Source: Ensifer sesbaniae (GTDB lineage: Bacteria > Pseudomonadota > Alphaproteobacteria > Rhizobiales > Rhizobiaceae). Taken from it: DNA of 64,000 nt. Positions 17,105 to 27,365 of this stretch are shown here, one piece after another (position 1 is the first letter of the stretch; each line of letters opens with the position of its first letter). The stretch covers positions 246,863 through 310,862 of the forward strand of contig NZ_JABEKU010000002.1 in the NCBI RefSeq assembly GCF_013283665.1. The letters are read 5' to 3'. The position numbers were made by a program, and so were the translations under genes. The notes beneath the pieces were generated by a model. It had not been told where the DNA came from. It ran no database searches and was given only the letters and a program-made list of their open reading frames with translations.

Positions 17105-17374
17105 ATGCAGTGGGCAGTCAATGATCTCAATGGCCAATGGAATGCAGCCGAGCTTGAAATGCTCCAGCGGACATTCGACCGGGTCTGCCTGTGGCAGAAC
17201 ATTCCGCCGAACAGTCTGCGTGCCGGACGCCTGGTTCGGTACCTGACAGATCAGCTTCGCGGCGGCATTAGCGACGAGGGTACCCTGTTTGAAAACGCCA
17301 TGTTGCTGGAACGCGCGCGTTCGGAGGCGACGTCCTTTCCGCGACGCGGTTCTCCCATGCGGGTGCTCAACTAG
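17105..17374 (+). CDS. Small hypothetical protein, rhizobial type
   Basis: The 89-residue protein starts MQWAVNDLNGQWNAAELEML. It has a predicted helical core (ELEMLQRTFDRVCLWQNIPPNSLRAGRLVRYLTDQL), similar in layout to the many small alphaproteobacterial proteins with a WxxxxLxxLQxxFDxxC start. AGGGAGG lies five bases before ATG 17105, which supports real translation. No catalytic motif is seen. Function unknown; such proteins are common in rhizobia in several copies. Confidence 0.65.
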   Translation: MQWAVNDLNGQWNAAELEMLQRTFDRVCLWQNIPPNSLRAGRLVRYLTDQLRGGISDEGTLFENAMLLERARSEATSFPRRGSPMRVLN

Positions 17375-17584
17375 TTCTACGTTGATAGATAACTCCGTGT
17401 AGCCTGCAGGGATCATTCCAGGCGGGTGCGAAGCGGTCCGCGCTCTGGCCACCAAGGCGGTGGGCAAGATGGCTGTTGCTTTGATCAAAGCCACCTCGGC
17501 TCTCCGGGATCTGAGCCCGCCCGGTCGTTGCAACATCCCCATTCGAGGCGGGAACAAATCAAGCGCGCGAGCGATTTCGCGGTC

Positions 17585-18562
17585 ATGAAGACCGTGATCC
17601 TGTCCACTGTGCTGTTGTTGCTCCTGCCCGCCGGTTTGGGCACGGCCCAAACGCTTCAGCCAGATTCGATCAACAGCGCGTCGATCACGCCCAGCTTATT
17701 GGAGCGGATGACCACCGTCTCGGACAGGCCAGACCCGGCTATCGTTCGGCTTCAGGTTCTTCTCGACCGCGCGGGCGCATCGCCCGGGGTGATCGACGGC
17801 TACGGCGGCGAGAACGTCGTCAAGGCGGTCGCCGCCTTCCGGACCATGCGGGATCTGCCCGCAGACGGCAGATTGGACCCCGACCTCCTCGAACGGCTTT
17901 CCAAGCAGACGCCGGTGGTACAGCCCTATGTCATCTCCGGGGACGACGCCAAAGGGCTGGTCGCCAAGATGCCCAATGACTATTCCGAACAGGCGAAAAT
18001 GAATCATCTCGGATACACAAGCGTCGTGGAGAGGCTGGCCGAGCGCTTCCACATGGATATCGATCTTCTCAGGGCGCTCAATGCCACTTCGACGTTTTCC
18101 GTCGGCGAAACCGTTTCCGTTGTAATCCCTGGGGCGCCAAGGCAGGGGATGGTCAAACGCATCGAAGCGCACCGACGTACCGGCCAACTCATGGCCTTCG
18201 GCGCCGACGGAACGCTGATCGCCGCCTACCCCGCGACGATCGGCAGCCGGGAGACACCGCCCCCTTCGGGGACCCATAAAGTAAAAGGAGTGGCGCGAAT
18301 GCCGCCCTATATCTACAACCCCAAGATCAACTTCCAGCAGAGCGACAACAGAGAGGTGTTGACCTTGCCTGCTGGTCCAAACAATCCGGTCGGCAGTGTC
18401 TGGATAGATCTCTCGAAGCCCACCTACGGAATCCACGGTACGCCAGAACCATCGCTGATCGACAAGGCCGGATCACACGGCTGCGTTCGTTTGACCAATT
18501 GGGATGCGGAAGAACTGGCGGCGATGGTTGAACCCGGCGTGATCGTCGAGTTCGTCGACTAA
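17585..18562 (+). CDS. L,D-transpeptidase (YkuD/ErfK family)
   Basis: The 325-residue precursor has a signal peptide (MKTVILSTVLLLLLPAGLGTAQT). Residues about 50-105 resemble a peptidoglycan-binding type 1 domain (VRLQVLLDRAGASPGVIDGY through GRLDPDLLERL). A LysM-like segment follows (VERLAERFHMDIDLLRALNA), and then the YkuD catalytic domain with YGIHGTPEPSLIDKAGSHGCVRL, where His and Cys of SHGCVRL are the catalytic pair. The enzyme makes 3-3 crosslinks in peptidoglycan or anchors proteins to it in the periplasm; rhizobial walls are rich in such crosslinks. ATG 17585 is chosen because the signal peptide begins there. The gene is monocistronic. Confidence in the family is high. Confidence 0.93.
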   Translation: MKTVILSTVLLLLLPAGLGTAQTLQPDSINSASITPSLLERMTTVSDRPDPAIVRLQVLLDRAGASPGVIDGYGGENVVKAVAAFRTMRDLPADGRLDPDLLERLSKQTPVVQPYVISGDDAKGLVAKMPNDYSEQAKMNHLGYTSVVERLAERFHMDIDLLRALNATSTFSVGETVSVVIPGAPRQGMVKRIEAHRRTGQLMAFGADGTLIAAYPATIGSRETPPPSGTHKVKGVARMPPYIYNPKINFQQSDNREVLTLPAGPNNPVGSVWIDLSKPTYGIHGTPEPSLIDKAGSHGCVRLTNWDAEELAAMVEPGVIVEFVD

Positions 18563-18662
18563 ACCTCTTTGATGCTGAGAAACGCGAGAAGGGCGACTGA
18601 AGTCAAAACGCGCCGCCCGCCGCGCGAACGGGTCGCTTCGGTCATACCTCGGTGTCGGGTGT

Positions 18663-18851
18663 TCAGCGGATGCGTGTATGGGCGCGCACGATATTCATCT
18701 GAAGTTCGTGGCTGGTCGCGTATCTGCCGAGCACCTTGATCAAACGCCGCTCCTCGGCCTTGTGGAGCCCGGTACGCCGGCAATAATCCGCTACATCCCA
18801 GATATGTTTGACCTGGGAGTTGTCGACTGTTCGAACGTCCGTGTGTTTCAT
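18663..18851 (-). CDS. Small hypothetical protein
   Basis: The 62-residue protein starts MKHTDVRTVDNSQVKHIWDV and is basic and mostly helical. The middle (VADYCRRTGLHKAEERRLIKVLG) recalls the DUF3606-type pattern of small alphaproteobacterial proteins but is not clear enough to assign. A very good ribosome-binding site, GGGGAGG, lies six bases before ATG 18851. The gene is convergent with the L,D-transpeptidase gene. Function unknown. Confidence 0.65.
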   Translation of the reverse strand: MKHTDVRTVDNSQVKHIWDVADYCRRTGLHKAEERRLIKVLGRYATSHELQMNIVRAHTRIR

Positions 18852-19013
18852 TCTGTGCCTCCCCTTGCGAGCGCATAACGCTGGGAGGCTGGTTTGGTTC
18901 CGTGTGGGTCCCTGAAATCCAAAAGCACCGGCGACAATTGTTCCTCAATGGAACGTAGCTTCCGTCTGCGGGTTTGGAGCGCGAAATGCCACTGAAACCA
19001 GGAGACAGATGCA

Positions 19014-19268
19014 ATGTTCAAGAGACTTCTGATTGCGGCCATCATGGCCGTCTCTTTCACCGGCGGCGCCATGGCCCAGGCCGATATGACGTGCGATGAG
19101 GCCGGCATGACAAAACTGGAAACGGACGTGAACTCCATCACGGACGCAACCAAGAAGGAGGCGGCGACCAAGGAACTGGCCATGGCCAAGGAAGCGATGG
19201 CGGCGAAAGATACGGCGAAATGCAAGACCCACATGGAGAATGCCATGAAGGGCAAGGACGCCATGTGA
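19014..19268 (+). CDS. Small secreted alanine/lysine-rich protein
   Basis: The 84-residue protein has a clear signal peptide, MFKRLLIAAIMAVSFTGGAMAQA, and a mature part of about 60 residues that is helical and rich in Ala, Lys, Met and Glu with two cysteines (MTCDEAG and KCKTHM), able to form one disulfide. CAGGAGACAGATGCA supplies the ribosome-binding site. Small periplasmic proteins of this look are frequent in rhizobia; no function is known to me. It stands alone, convergent with the long catabolic operon. Confidence 0.75.
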   Translation: MFKRLLIAAIMAVSFTGGAMAQADMTCDEAGMTKLETDVNSITDATKKEAATKELAMAKEAMAAKDTAKCKTHMENAMKGKDAM

Positions 19269-19451
19269 TTTCGCGAATACTGCCGGCCAGGGTGCCTTGC
19301 CGCTTCCCGCGTCGAATGCAGCCAGGCCGGCGGCCGGTCTTTTCCTGTGGCATTGTGGCATCCACCTTGATGCCCCATTCCCGGGTTCGCCGGTAGCACC
19401 GCATCGGCGGAACTTTGGGGCGACAGTCGACGGGCGCCTCAGAGATTTCGG

Positions 19452-20294
19452 CTAATCGATCTTCTGTAAGATGCGGCGGGCACGCTCGATGATCGGCGCG
19501 TCCACCATCCTGTCGCCGACCAAAAAGGCGCCTCTGCCTTCCGCCGCGGCACCTGTCGCAGCGTCCAGCACGGAGCGCGCCCAGGCGATTTTTTCTTCGC
19601 TGGGCGAGAATGCGGTATTCATGATCGGCACTACCGAGGGATGAATGCAGGTCGCGCCATCGAAGCCATGGCGGCTTGCTTCTCGGGCAGCGGCCACAAG
19701 GGCATCGCGCTGCTGATAGTCTGCAACGGTCGCCAGAGTTCCGAACGACAACTTGCCCTCCGCCTTGGCGGCGAGATGCACGAGCAACTTGGGCAGACGT
19801 AACACCTCAGGAACCGGTTCGGCCCCTATGCTGGTGGCGATATCTTCCCCGCCGGCTACGAGGCCCAACACGCGCTGACAGGCCGCAATCGGCCTTGCGT
19901 CCAGCACGGCGCTGGCGTCTTCCAACAGCGCGACGAAGCAGAGCGGTTCACGCCCGAGTTCTCGCTCCGTCACTGCCAGGCGTTCGGCAAGGCTGCGCAA
20001 CTGCTTTGGCGCCTTTGCCTTTGCGATGAAGAGGCCGAAGGCCCCGGCGCGACAAGCAGCCTCGGCATCCGCCTGCTGCAGTTCCGTTTCTGCATTGACG
20101 CGTACGAAGACCTTTGCGCCACTTCGGCCCGCCATCGGGACTGCTTGCACAAGTCCGGCGCGTGCCGCCTGCTTTTCACCGTAGGCAACGGAATCCTCGA
20201 GATCGAGGATGATCGCATCGGCGCCTCGCTCGTGCGCCTTGGCGATAAAGCGCTCGGACGAGGCGGGGACATAGAGAAGGGATCGCAGCCTCAT
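19452..20294 (-). CDS. HpcH/HpaI aldolase-family CoA ester lyase (CitE-like)
   Basis: The 280-residue protein is a TIM-barrel CitE-type lyase: MRLRSLLYVPASSERFIAKA at the start, ILDLEDSVAYGEKQAAR, the VRVNAETE arginine strand, the metal-site region VALLEDASAV and GFDGATCIHPSVVPIMN near the end. Stand-alone CitE-like enzymes cleave malyl-CoA, citramalyl-CoA or related 3-hydroxyacyl-CoA esters into acetyl- or propionyl-CoA plus a 2-oxoacid. ATG 20294 overlaps the CoA-transferase stop by four bases (ATGA). It is the last gene of the nine-gene LacI/ABC/ARH operon, so it probably performs the terminal cleavage. The true substrate is unknown. Confidence 0.9.
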   Translation of the reverse strand: MRLRSLLYVPASSERFIAKAHERGADAIILDLEDSVAYGEKQAARAGLVQAVPMAGRSGAKVFVRVNAETELQQADAEAACRAGAFGLFIAKAKAPKQLRSLAERLAVTERELGREPLCFVALLEDASAVLDARPIAACQRVLGLVAGGEDIATSIGAEPVPEVLRLPKLLVHLAAKAEGKLSFGTLATVADYQQRDALVAAAREASRHGFDGATCIHPSVVPIMNTAFSPSEEKIAWARSVLDAATGAAAEGRGAFLVGDRMVDAPIIERARRILQKID

Positions 20295-21504
20295 GGTGCC
20301 TCGCCCTCCAAAATGAGGTTGATGGCATCCATATCCAACCCGACCTCGGTCAGGACTTCGGTCGTGTGCTCTCCAAGCGCTGGCGCAGGTCTGCGCCACA
20401 CACCCGGCGTTTTTGAAAGCCGCGGCACGATGTTGTGCATCGGCAGGCTGCCGAACTCCGCGTCTTCCACGTCGACGATGATTTCGCGTTCGCCGAAATG
20501 CGGGTCGGCGATGGCATCGGCGATGTTATAGATCGGTCCGACCGTCGCGCCGGCGTCGCGCATGATCTTCAGCGCTTCGTCGTGGTCGTGCCGGGCGAAC
20601 CAGCCGCCAACCGCTTCGTCGACCAGGTCACGATTCTTGACGCGCTCTGAATTGGTGGCAAAGCGCGGATCCTCGTTCATGTCGGCGCGGCCGATGATCT
20701 CGAAAATTCGCCGGGCGACCTGCGGCGTGGAACCGGACAGCGCCACGTATTTGCCGTCACGGCATCTGTAGACGTTGCGCGGCGCGGCCGTGTTCGAAGC
20801 GCTGCCCACACGCTCCTTGATCTTGCCGGTCGTCTGGTAGATCGCGGCTTCCGGTCCGAGCACGGAAAACATCGGCTCGAGCAGCGACAGGTCGATCACC
20901 TGTCCTTTCGCGTAACCGCGATCGCGCGCAAGCAGCGCCGTCACGGTAGCCGAACTGCCATAGACACCCGCGATCATATCGGCGAGCGCCAGCGGCGGCA
21001 GCACCGGTTCACGGTCCGGAAAGCCGGTTCGGTAGGCAAAGCCGCTCATGCCTTCGACGATCGTGCCGAAGCCGGGAAATTGGGCATAGGGGCCGGTCTG
21101 GCCGAACCCTGAGATGCGCACGATGATCAGGTTGGGATTGCGCGCGTGCAGCGCTTCCGGCGAAAGCCCCATGCGCTCCAGCGTTCCCGGCCGAAAATTC
21201 TCGATGAAGACGTCGGCCGTATCGATCAGCGCCCAGAGCGCCGCCTTGGCCGCCTCCTGCCTGAGATTTAACACGACGGAGCGCTTGTTGCGGCTATAGG
21301 TCTTCCAGTAGAGCGAGTGGCCGTCGTCCTTCCAGTCCCGAAGCGGATCGCCGGCAGGCGGCTCGATCTTGATCACGTCTGCGCCGGCATCGGCAAGCTG
21401 CAGCGACAACATGTTGCCGGCGACGAGACGTGAGAGATCCAGGACCCGAGTGCCGGCAAGCGGTCCCTTGGCAGTTGGATCGAACTGGCGCTTGGCAAAT
21501 CCGT

Positions 21505-21508
<4 letters not shown>
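20291..21508 (-). CDS. CaiB/BaiF family (class III) CoA-transferase
   Basis: This 405-residue protein has the family III CoA-transferase pattern: PLAGTRVLDLSRLVAGNMLS, LADAGADVIKIEPPAGDPLRDW, the NKRSVVLNL strand, DVFIENFRPGTLERMGL, and the catalytic aspartate in ALADMIAGVYG. The C-terminus has RRPAPALGEHTTEVL. Such enzymes move CoA from a donor such as succinyl-CoA to carboxylates (formate, oxalate, carnitine, mesaconate, citramalate, malate). It overlaps by ATGA both with the upstream ATPase gene and with the downstream CitE-like gene. With the lyase it forms an activation-cleavage pair like those of itaconate or citramalate breakdown. Which acid is activated cannot be read directly. Confidence 0.92.
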
Positions 21509-22554
<1,046 letters not shown>

Positions 22555-22584
22555 GTTTCCTCCCTTCTTTTCCTCTACGCGCAA

Positions 22585-24684
22585 TCAGCGATCGGCAACC
22601 TCGAGCCGGCCGATCGACATGCGTCCGGCCGACGCCATGCGCAGGCCTGCCATGCCGTAGCGGAGCGTCGTATCGTCCGTCTGAAGCACCCGCTCGCCAT
22701 CAACGGAAAGCGTCAGCTTGCCGCCTTCGACCGTGAGGTCGACCGCGTAGCTTCGGCCGTGTTCGATCCGGAAGGGCTTACGGGCAAGGATCGTGGTGCC
22801 GTGGTTTTCCAGCAGAATCACGGCCTCGCCATTCTCGAAGCCCGCCGCATAGAAGCGGCTGGTCCCTTGAGCACGCGCCATCACCAGATGCGAAGCGCCG
22901 GAGAGCGGCTGAAGCTCTGCGGTGACGCTGACGTCGCGCAGATACGCGTTACCGGTCCAGGCATCCGCGTCGGTGGCCGTATGGGCATGGATGCGGCCCT
23001 GCTGCAGGCTCCAGTGGCCGCGGTTCCAGGTAAACCGGGTGATGCCGCCCCATTCCTGCGCCTCCTTTGCCGGGTCGATCACGACGCGGCCCTTGCCGGA
23101 CACGGAGAAGTCCGCAAGGAACAATCGGCCGAGGAACTTCAGGCGGCCGAAATATTCGACCAGAATGCCGATCTCGTCGATCGCCTCGCCATTGCCATCG
23201 GGGATGGTGAACTCGTAGTCCTGCCAGCCGCTCGCCGAGGGTACGTGCCAGGCGCTCGTTTCCTGAATGGTACCGCTCATGGCGCGACGAACGTAGGACG
23301 CCACGCGCAGGTTGCCGTCGCCGTTCCACGGGTCGAGCCAGAGTTTGAACTTCACCCGCTGGCCGTCATCGGCAAGCGGCGTGAACATCGGGCGGTAGCG
23401 CTCGTCGTCGAAATCGGAGCGGCGGTAGAAGGGCTTCCAGAAGACGCGACCGCCCTGCCCGCGCTCCAGCCGGTCGAGGAGAATTTCCAGCGATCCCTTG
23501 GCATTCTCGGTGTGACGTTCCGCCGATGCCTTGACGGCAATCTGGTTGAACGGCTCGGTGCGGAAGCCATGGGTCGCGCCGGGAGCATCGAAATCGAAGC
23601 GCACGCCGCGACGCTCGAAGTCCTCGACCCAGAGCGCCGGTGCTTCCCGCCCCTCAAGCCGGAGCGCCAGCACGGTCAGCTCGCGGGCGAAGGAGGGAAT
23701 GTCGACGACGTTGATCGTTCCGGTAACGCCCGAAGCGACGACGAAATCGTTGATCGGCTTGCGGTATTTATCCCAGCCCGGCTGCACCTGCTGCAAGGTG
23801 CCGACGATCGCACCGGCATTGCCAGCGTTGCAGTCCGTGTCCCAGCCAGCCATCGTCGCGATTTCGACCGTACGTGGCAGGTCGCCCTGGCCATAAATCA
23901 GCGCCATGACGAGCACGCCGGCATTTGGAATGATGTGGCAGACGCCCGGATAGCGGTCGTAACCCCATTCCGCGGCCAGCATGTCGCGGCAGGCGCGCCA
24001 GTCGTTCCGGTTTCCATCGTGGAAATGGAGCACCGCGCGAGAGACCTTGGCGTAGAGGGAGTCGGCCGGGATGGTTGCAAGCCCCGTCTCAATGACCTCC
24101 TCGACATTCTTGGCAACAAAGGCCTGGGCGATCGCCGCCGCGCAGAAGCGCGCACCGTTCAGCCCCTCGCCGTCATGCGCGACGCTTGCCGCGCGCGCCG
24201 ACGCTTCGGCCGCCTTCTTGGGATCGGCCGGATGCACCCAGCCCCAACTGTCGATGAAGATCTGGCCGCCGATCTGTTCGGCAACTGTGGTGCCGTTCTG
24301 GGCGATCGAGCCGGATTGCGGCGCCGGGATGCCGGCGCGAAGGTTCTGATAGGCGGTATGCTCGGTCGAATTGCCGAAGCCGCCCCACCAATACATGCCG
24401 TGTTCCTCGGCCGCATAGTTCAGCCAGGTCTTGCCGACCTCCTCGGCGGTCGCACCGAGACCGTAATCGCGCAGCGCCCGGATGAAATAGACCGGACCGT
24501 TGGTGTCGTCATCCGCCGCGAAATTCTTGAAATCGCGCAGATATTCCGTCACCTCGCCATAGGTGTCCCGGATGCGTTCGTAGCTCCAGATCGTCGGTTC
24601 GACGGGCGCGCCAAGACGGACGCCGATCGCCTTGCCGATGAAGCCGGAATAGATACGCTCGAAGATTTCTGTGGTGCTGAGCAT
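22585..24684 (-). CDS. ADP-ribosylglycohydrolase-family protein with C-terminal lectin-like domains
   Basis: The 699-residue protein begins with an ARH fold (residues about 1-340): FIGKAIGVRLGAPVEP, the first metal motif ADDDTN near residue 58 and the second, GWDTDCNAGNAGAIVG, near residue 287. These acidic residues bind two Mg ions in ARH enzymes. About 350 residues follow as two beta-rich modules: a galactose-binding/jelly-roll-like one around 400-520 and a concanavalin/LamG-like one at the end (AELQPLSGASHLVMARAQG through LSVDGERVLQTDD). No signal peptide, so cytoplasmic. ARH enzymes hydrolyse N- or O-ribosyl bonds, but the lectin-like part suggests a carbohydrate or glycoside substrate. 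It is about twice the usual ARH length. Confidence 0.88.
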   Translation of the reverse strand: MLSTTEIFERIYSGFIGKAIGVRLGAPVEPTIWSYERIRDTYGEVTEYLRDFKNFAADDDTNGPVYFIRALRDYGLGATAEEVGKTWLNYAAEEHGMYWWGGFGNSTEHTAYQNLRAGIPAPQSGSIAQNGTTVAEQIGGQIFIDSWGWVHPADPKKAAEASARAASVAHDGEGLNGARFCAAAIAQAFVAKNVEEVIETGLATIPADSLYAKVSRAVLHFHDGNRNDWRACRDMLAAEWGYDRYPGVCHIIPNAGVLVMALIYGQGDLPRTVEIATMAGWDTDCNAGNAGAIVGTLQQVQPGWDKYRKPINDFVVASGVTGTINVVDIPSFARELTVLALRLEGREAPALWVEDFERRGVRFDFDAPGATHGFRTEPFNQIAVKASAERHTENAKGSLEILLDRLERGQGGRVFWKPFYRRSDFDDERYRPMFTPLADDGQRVKFKLWLDPWNGDGNLRVASYVRRAMSGTIQETSAWHVPSASGWQDYEFTIPDGNGEAIDEIGILVEYFGRLKFLGRLFLADFSVSGKGRVVIDPAKEAQEWGGITRFTWNRGHWSLQQGRIHAHTATDADAWTGNAYLRDVSVTAELQPLSGASHLVMARAQGTSRFYAAGFENGEAVILLENHGTTILARKPFRIEHGRSYAVDLTVEGGKLTLSVDGERVLQTDDTTLRYGMAGLRMASAGRMSIGRLEVADR

Positions 24685-24700
24685 CGGATACTTTCAAGGT

Positions 24701-25906
24701 CTAGAGACTGAAAACCTGGGTGAGTTCGAGGGCGGCAAAGAGCCCCGCGCGCGCCTGCATGCGCGCCGTTTCTCGCTTGCGGTCCGCCATCTGGATGACG
24801 GTCACCGTTTCGGCGAAAGCATCGGCGGATCGGAAGAGATCGAGCTTGTTGACGCGGTCGAGCTGGGAGGCCATCGCCCGGTCAATGATGCTTTCGCCAT
24901 GCATGGCGCCGAGGATCGCCCCGGCCATGACGCCGATCGAATCCGTGTCGCGGCCTGAATTGATGCCGTCGACGATCGTCCTGTAGAAGTCCCCGTCATT
25001 GACGACGGCGAAGCCGAGCGCCAGCGGCAACTCCTCGATCGCGTGGAGGCGCGACGGCTGGTAGGCGTCCGTGGCAAGGCCCGCCTTCTGCGGCGTGTGC
25101 TGGACGTTGTCGCCCATCGGCGAATAGCGGGCGATGATGCGGTGAAACTCGGTGACGACCGTCTGATGGTCCTCGCCCATCAACGAGCGTGCGGCACCCA
25201 CGATATCGGCGATCGCATCGTGCGTACCGTCCTTGGCAACGGCAAGCGCTTCGTCGATGACGGTGTCGAGCGTGGTCCCCGGCACGAAGGCGGCCGCAAC
25301 GGCTGCGGCAAGCACGCCGGCGGCCTCGAGGCCGAAACTCTGCTGATGGCCGCAGGCAAAGGCGATCGCCTCGTCATAGGCTGCCTTCGGATCGCAGGCA
25401 TTGGCGACGCCGACAGGCGCGATGTACATGGCTGCGCCGCAATTCACCATGTTGCCGACGCCGCCCTGACGCGGGTCGCAGCCGGAGAGCTGGTGGCGCT
25501 GGAAGATCCACTTTTCCGGATAGAACAGGCGCTCGATCAGCATCGTTTCGCGCTGCAATTCCGGCACCCAGCGCGGCGTCCAGGCGATCTCGCGCACCAT
25601 GCCGGAGGCCATGTCCCAGGCATCGAGGTGACGCTTGACGTCGTTGTAGATCGACATGACGCAGAGTGTCATCAGCGTATCGTCGGTGACGATGCCGCCA
25701 CCGCGCACGCGGCCGTTGCGGGCTGCTTCGCTCTGCTTCATGCGGTGCCACTCGGTATCGAGTGACGTCACCCGGCCATAGCGCTCGCGAATTTCCGCGG
25801 CGGAGAGTTTTTCGACCGGCGCCCCGATGGCGTCGCCGTAGGCGACGCCAAAGAGAAGCGCCCGAACTCGTCCCTTGAAGGAGAGCCCAGCAGCATCATT
25901 TGTCAT
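24701..25906 (-). CDS. ADP-ribosylglycohydrolase-family protein (single domain)
   Basis: The 401-residue protein has the ARH fold with VRALLFGVAYGDAIGAPVE, the first metal motif GIVTDDTLMT near residue 75 and the second motif SGRDTDSIGVMAGAILGAMHGE near residue 310. Its length is that of plain ARH/DraG enzymes with an insert. ATG 25906 overlaps the end of the binding-protein gene by 11 bases, so it is coupled to it; the other ARH gene follows 16 bases after its stop. In this operon, with a sugar-type importer, it most likely cleaves an N- or O-glycosidic bond of an imported compound and does not reverse protein ADP-ribosylation. This is inference. Confidence 0.9.
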   Translation of the reverse strand: MTNDAAGLSFKGRVRALLFGVAYGDAIGAPVEKLSAAEIRERYGRVTSLDTEWHRMKQSEAARNGRVRGGGIVTDDTLMTLCVMSIYNDVKRHLDAWDMASGMVREIAWTPRWVPELQRETMLIERLFYPEKWIFQRHQLSGCDPRQGGVGNMVNCGAAMYIAPVGVANACDPKAAYDEAIAFACGHQQSFGLEAAGVLAAAVAAAFVPGTTLDTVIDEALAVAKDGTHDAIADIVGAARSLMGEDHQTVVTEFHRIIARYSPMGDNVQHTPQKAGLATDAYQPSRLHAIEELPLALGFAVVNDGDFYRTIVDGINSGRDTDSIGVMAGAILGAMHGESIIDRAMASQLDRVNKLDLFRSADAFAETVTVIQMADRKRETARMQARAGLFAALELTQVFSL

Positions 25907-27317
25907 TGAGAACCGTCCTTGCATATTCGGTCATTTTCTCGCCGCCGGCAGCGTTCCATTCGGAAACGAACTGGTCCCACTGGTCCATCTTGGCTTCGCC
26001 GGAGACGAACTTGTACACCCAGGCCCGGTAGACATTTTCCGTGGCATCGATGTCGGTGGCGTATTCGGCAGGCCAGACGAAGGCGTTGTCCGGCTTGAAG
26101 TCGGCTGAGATCGTCTTCAGCGATTGCTGCGCGGCCTCGCTCAGCCATTGCACCGGCGGCTGCCAGTTTGCGGCCACGAGGAAGCGGGCATACCAGGTGG
26201 CGAGCTTGTCGGTCGGCTTGATGGTCTCGCCGTCCTTGGTGTACTGCTCGCCCTCGAAGCCGAGCCGTTCGATCGCCTGGCCCTCGGGGCTGGCGATGAA
26301 ATCGAGCAGCTTGACCACCTCTTCCTTGTGTTCCGAGGTTGTCGCGATCGCGAGGCCGCGGGATTCCTTGGAGACGTCGAGCGCCATCAGGCCCTGGCCG
26401 GCCGGCCCAGTGGGCGGCGAAAGCAGGCTCAGCGTCACGTCGGGATGAGCCTGGCGCATCTTGCCGCCATAGATGTCGATAACCTCTGCGGAGGAACCGA
26501 AGATCACGCCGGCGCGGCCGGAATAGAACTTGTCTTCCTTCACGTCCCACTTGGTGGTGATGAACTCCGGATCATAGAGCCCCTGCTCCCGAAGCAAGGC
26601 ATAGAAGGCGATCTTCGCCTTTTCCGCTGCCGAAACGCGCGCGTGGATCCATTCGTCGGCCTCGTTCTTCATCCAGGTGCCGGTCACGCCGAAGGCCTGG
26701 TTGAAGATCGCGTCGAGCTCCTGGGTGTTGTCGGCGGTGGTGACGCCGTAGGTGTCGGCCTTGCCGTTGCCGTCGAGGTCACCATCCTTGATCGCCTTGA
26801 AGAGGGCGACGTAGTCGTCGGTCGTCTTGGGCGCCGCAACGCCCGATTTCTCGAGCCAATCCGTGCGGATGACCGGCTGTGGCATGCGCGGCGGGTAGAC
26901 ATAGAGCAGATAGGGATAGTTCTTCAGCCGCTCGACATTGTGCGGGAAGAGCGCTTCCTTGAGATAGGTCGTCTTTGGCAGCCAGTTGTTCCAGTCTTCG
27001 AGAACACCCTGTTCGGCCATCTTGGCGTCGCCGCCCTGGAAATAGATGAGATCCGGGATGTCGCCGGAGAGCAGCATGGCGCTGAGCTTGTCGGCATAGC
27101 CCGAAGACGGTAGGTCGATGATCTGAATGTGGATGTCGGTTCCCTTGGCCTTCAGCGCCTCCTCATAGGCCTTCATCAGCTTCACATCGTCAGGATTGCT
27201 GGTCACCAGGTCTTTCGAGACGACACGGATCGTCACCGGGTCGGCGAAAGCAGGCATCGCCACGCTCGCCATCAGCGCCACGGCGGTCGTTGCGCCCAGG
27301 ATCAGTTTTCCAAGCAT
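25896..27317 (-). CDS. ABC transporter solute-binding protein, LplA-like (family 1)
   Basis: The 473-residue precursor has a signal peptide MLGKLILGATTAVALMASVAMPAFA. The mature protein is a large family 1 binding protein. The segment DGDLDGNGKADTYGV is a calcium-loop-like D-x-D-x-D-G-x-G-x-x-D motif typical of LplA/LipO-type proteins that serve oligosaccharide or glycoside import. Also typical are LLSGDIPDLIYFQGGD and FIASPEGQAIERLGFEGEQY. GGGAGG precedes ATG 27317. It would capture the substrate in the periplasm for the permeases encoded just upstream in the operon. Ligand unknown. Confidence 0.92.
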   Translation of the reverse strand: MLGKLILGATTAVALMASVAMPAFADPVTIRVVSKDLVTSNPDDVKLMKAYEEALKAKGTDIHIQIIDLPSSGYADKLSAMLLSGDIPDLIYFQGGDAKMAEQGVLEDWNNWLPKTTYLKEALFPHNVERLKNYPYLLYVYPPRMPQPVIRTDWLEKSGVAAPKTTDDYVALFKAIKDGDLDGNGKADTYGVTTADNTQELDAIFNQAFGVTGTWMKNEADEWIHARVSAAEKAKIAFYALLREQGLYDPEFITTKWDVKEDKFYSGRAGVIFGSSAEVIDIYGGKMRQAHPDVTLSLLSPPTGPAGQGLMALDVSKESRGLAIATTSEHKEEVVKLLDFIASPEGQAIERLGFEGEQYTKDGETIKPTDKLATWYARFLVAANWQPPVQWLSEAAQQSLKTISADFKPDNAFVWPAEYATDIDATENVYRAWVYKFVSGEAKMDQWDQFVSEWNAAGGEKMTEYARTVLNDK

Positions 27318-27365
27318 GTTTGTTCCTCCCATATGCTTTGGCTTTCATGTTTCGGTTCTGCATCG

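Noticed and set aside
22759-24711. 650-codon open frame on the plus strand
   Set aside because: It is antisense to the ARH gene, arises from GC-rich third positions, has no ribosome-binding site or family features, and the minus-strand protein carries clear ARH motifs.
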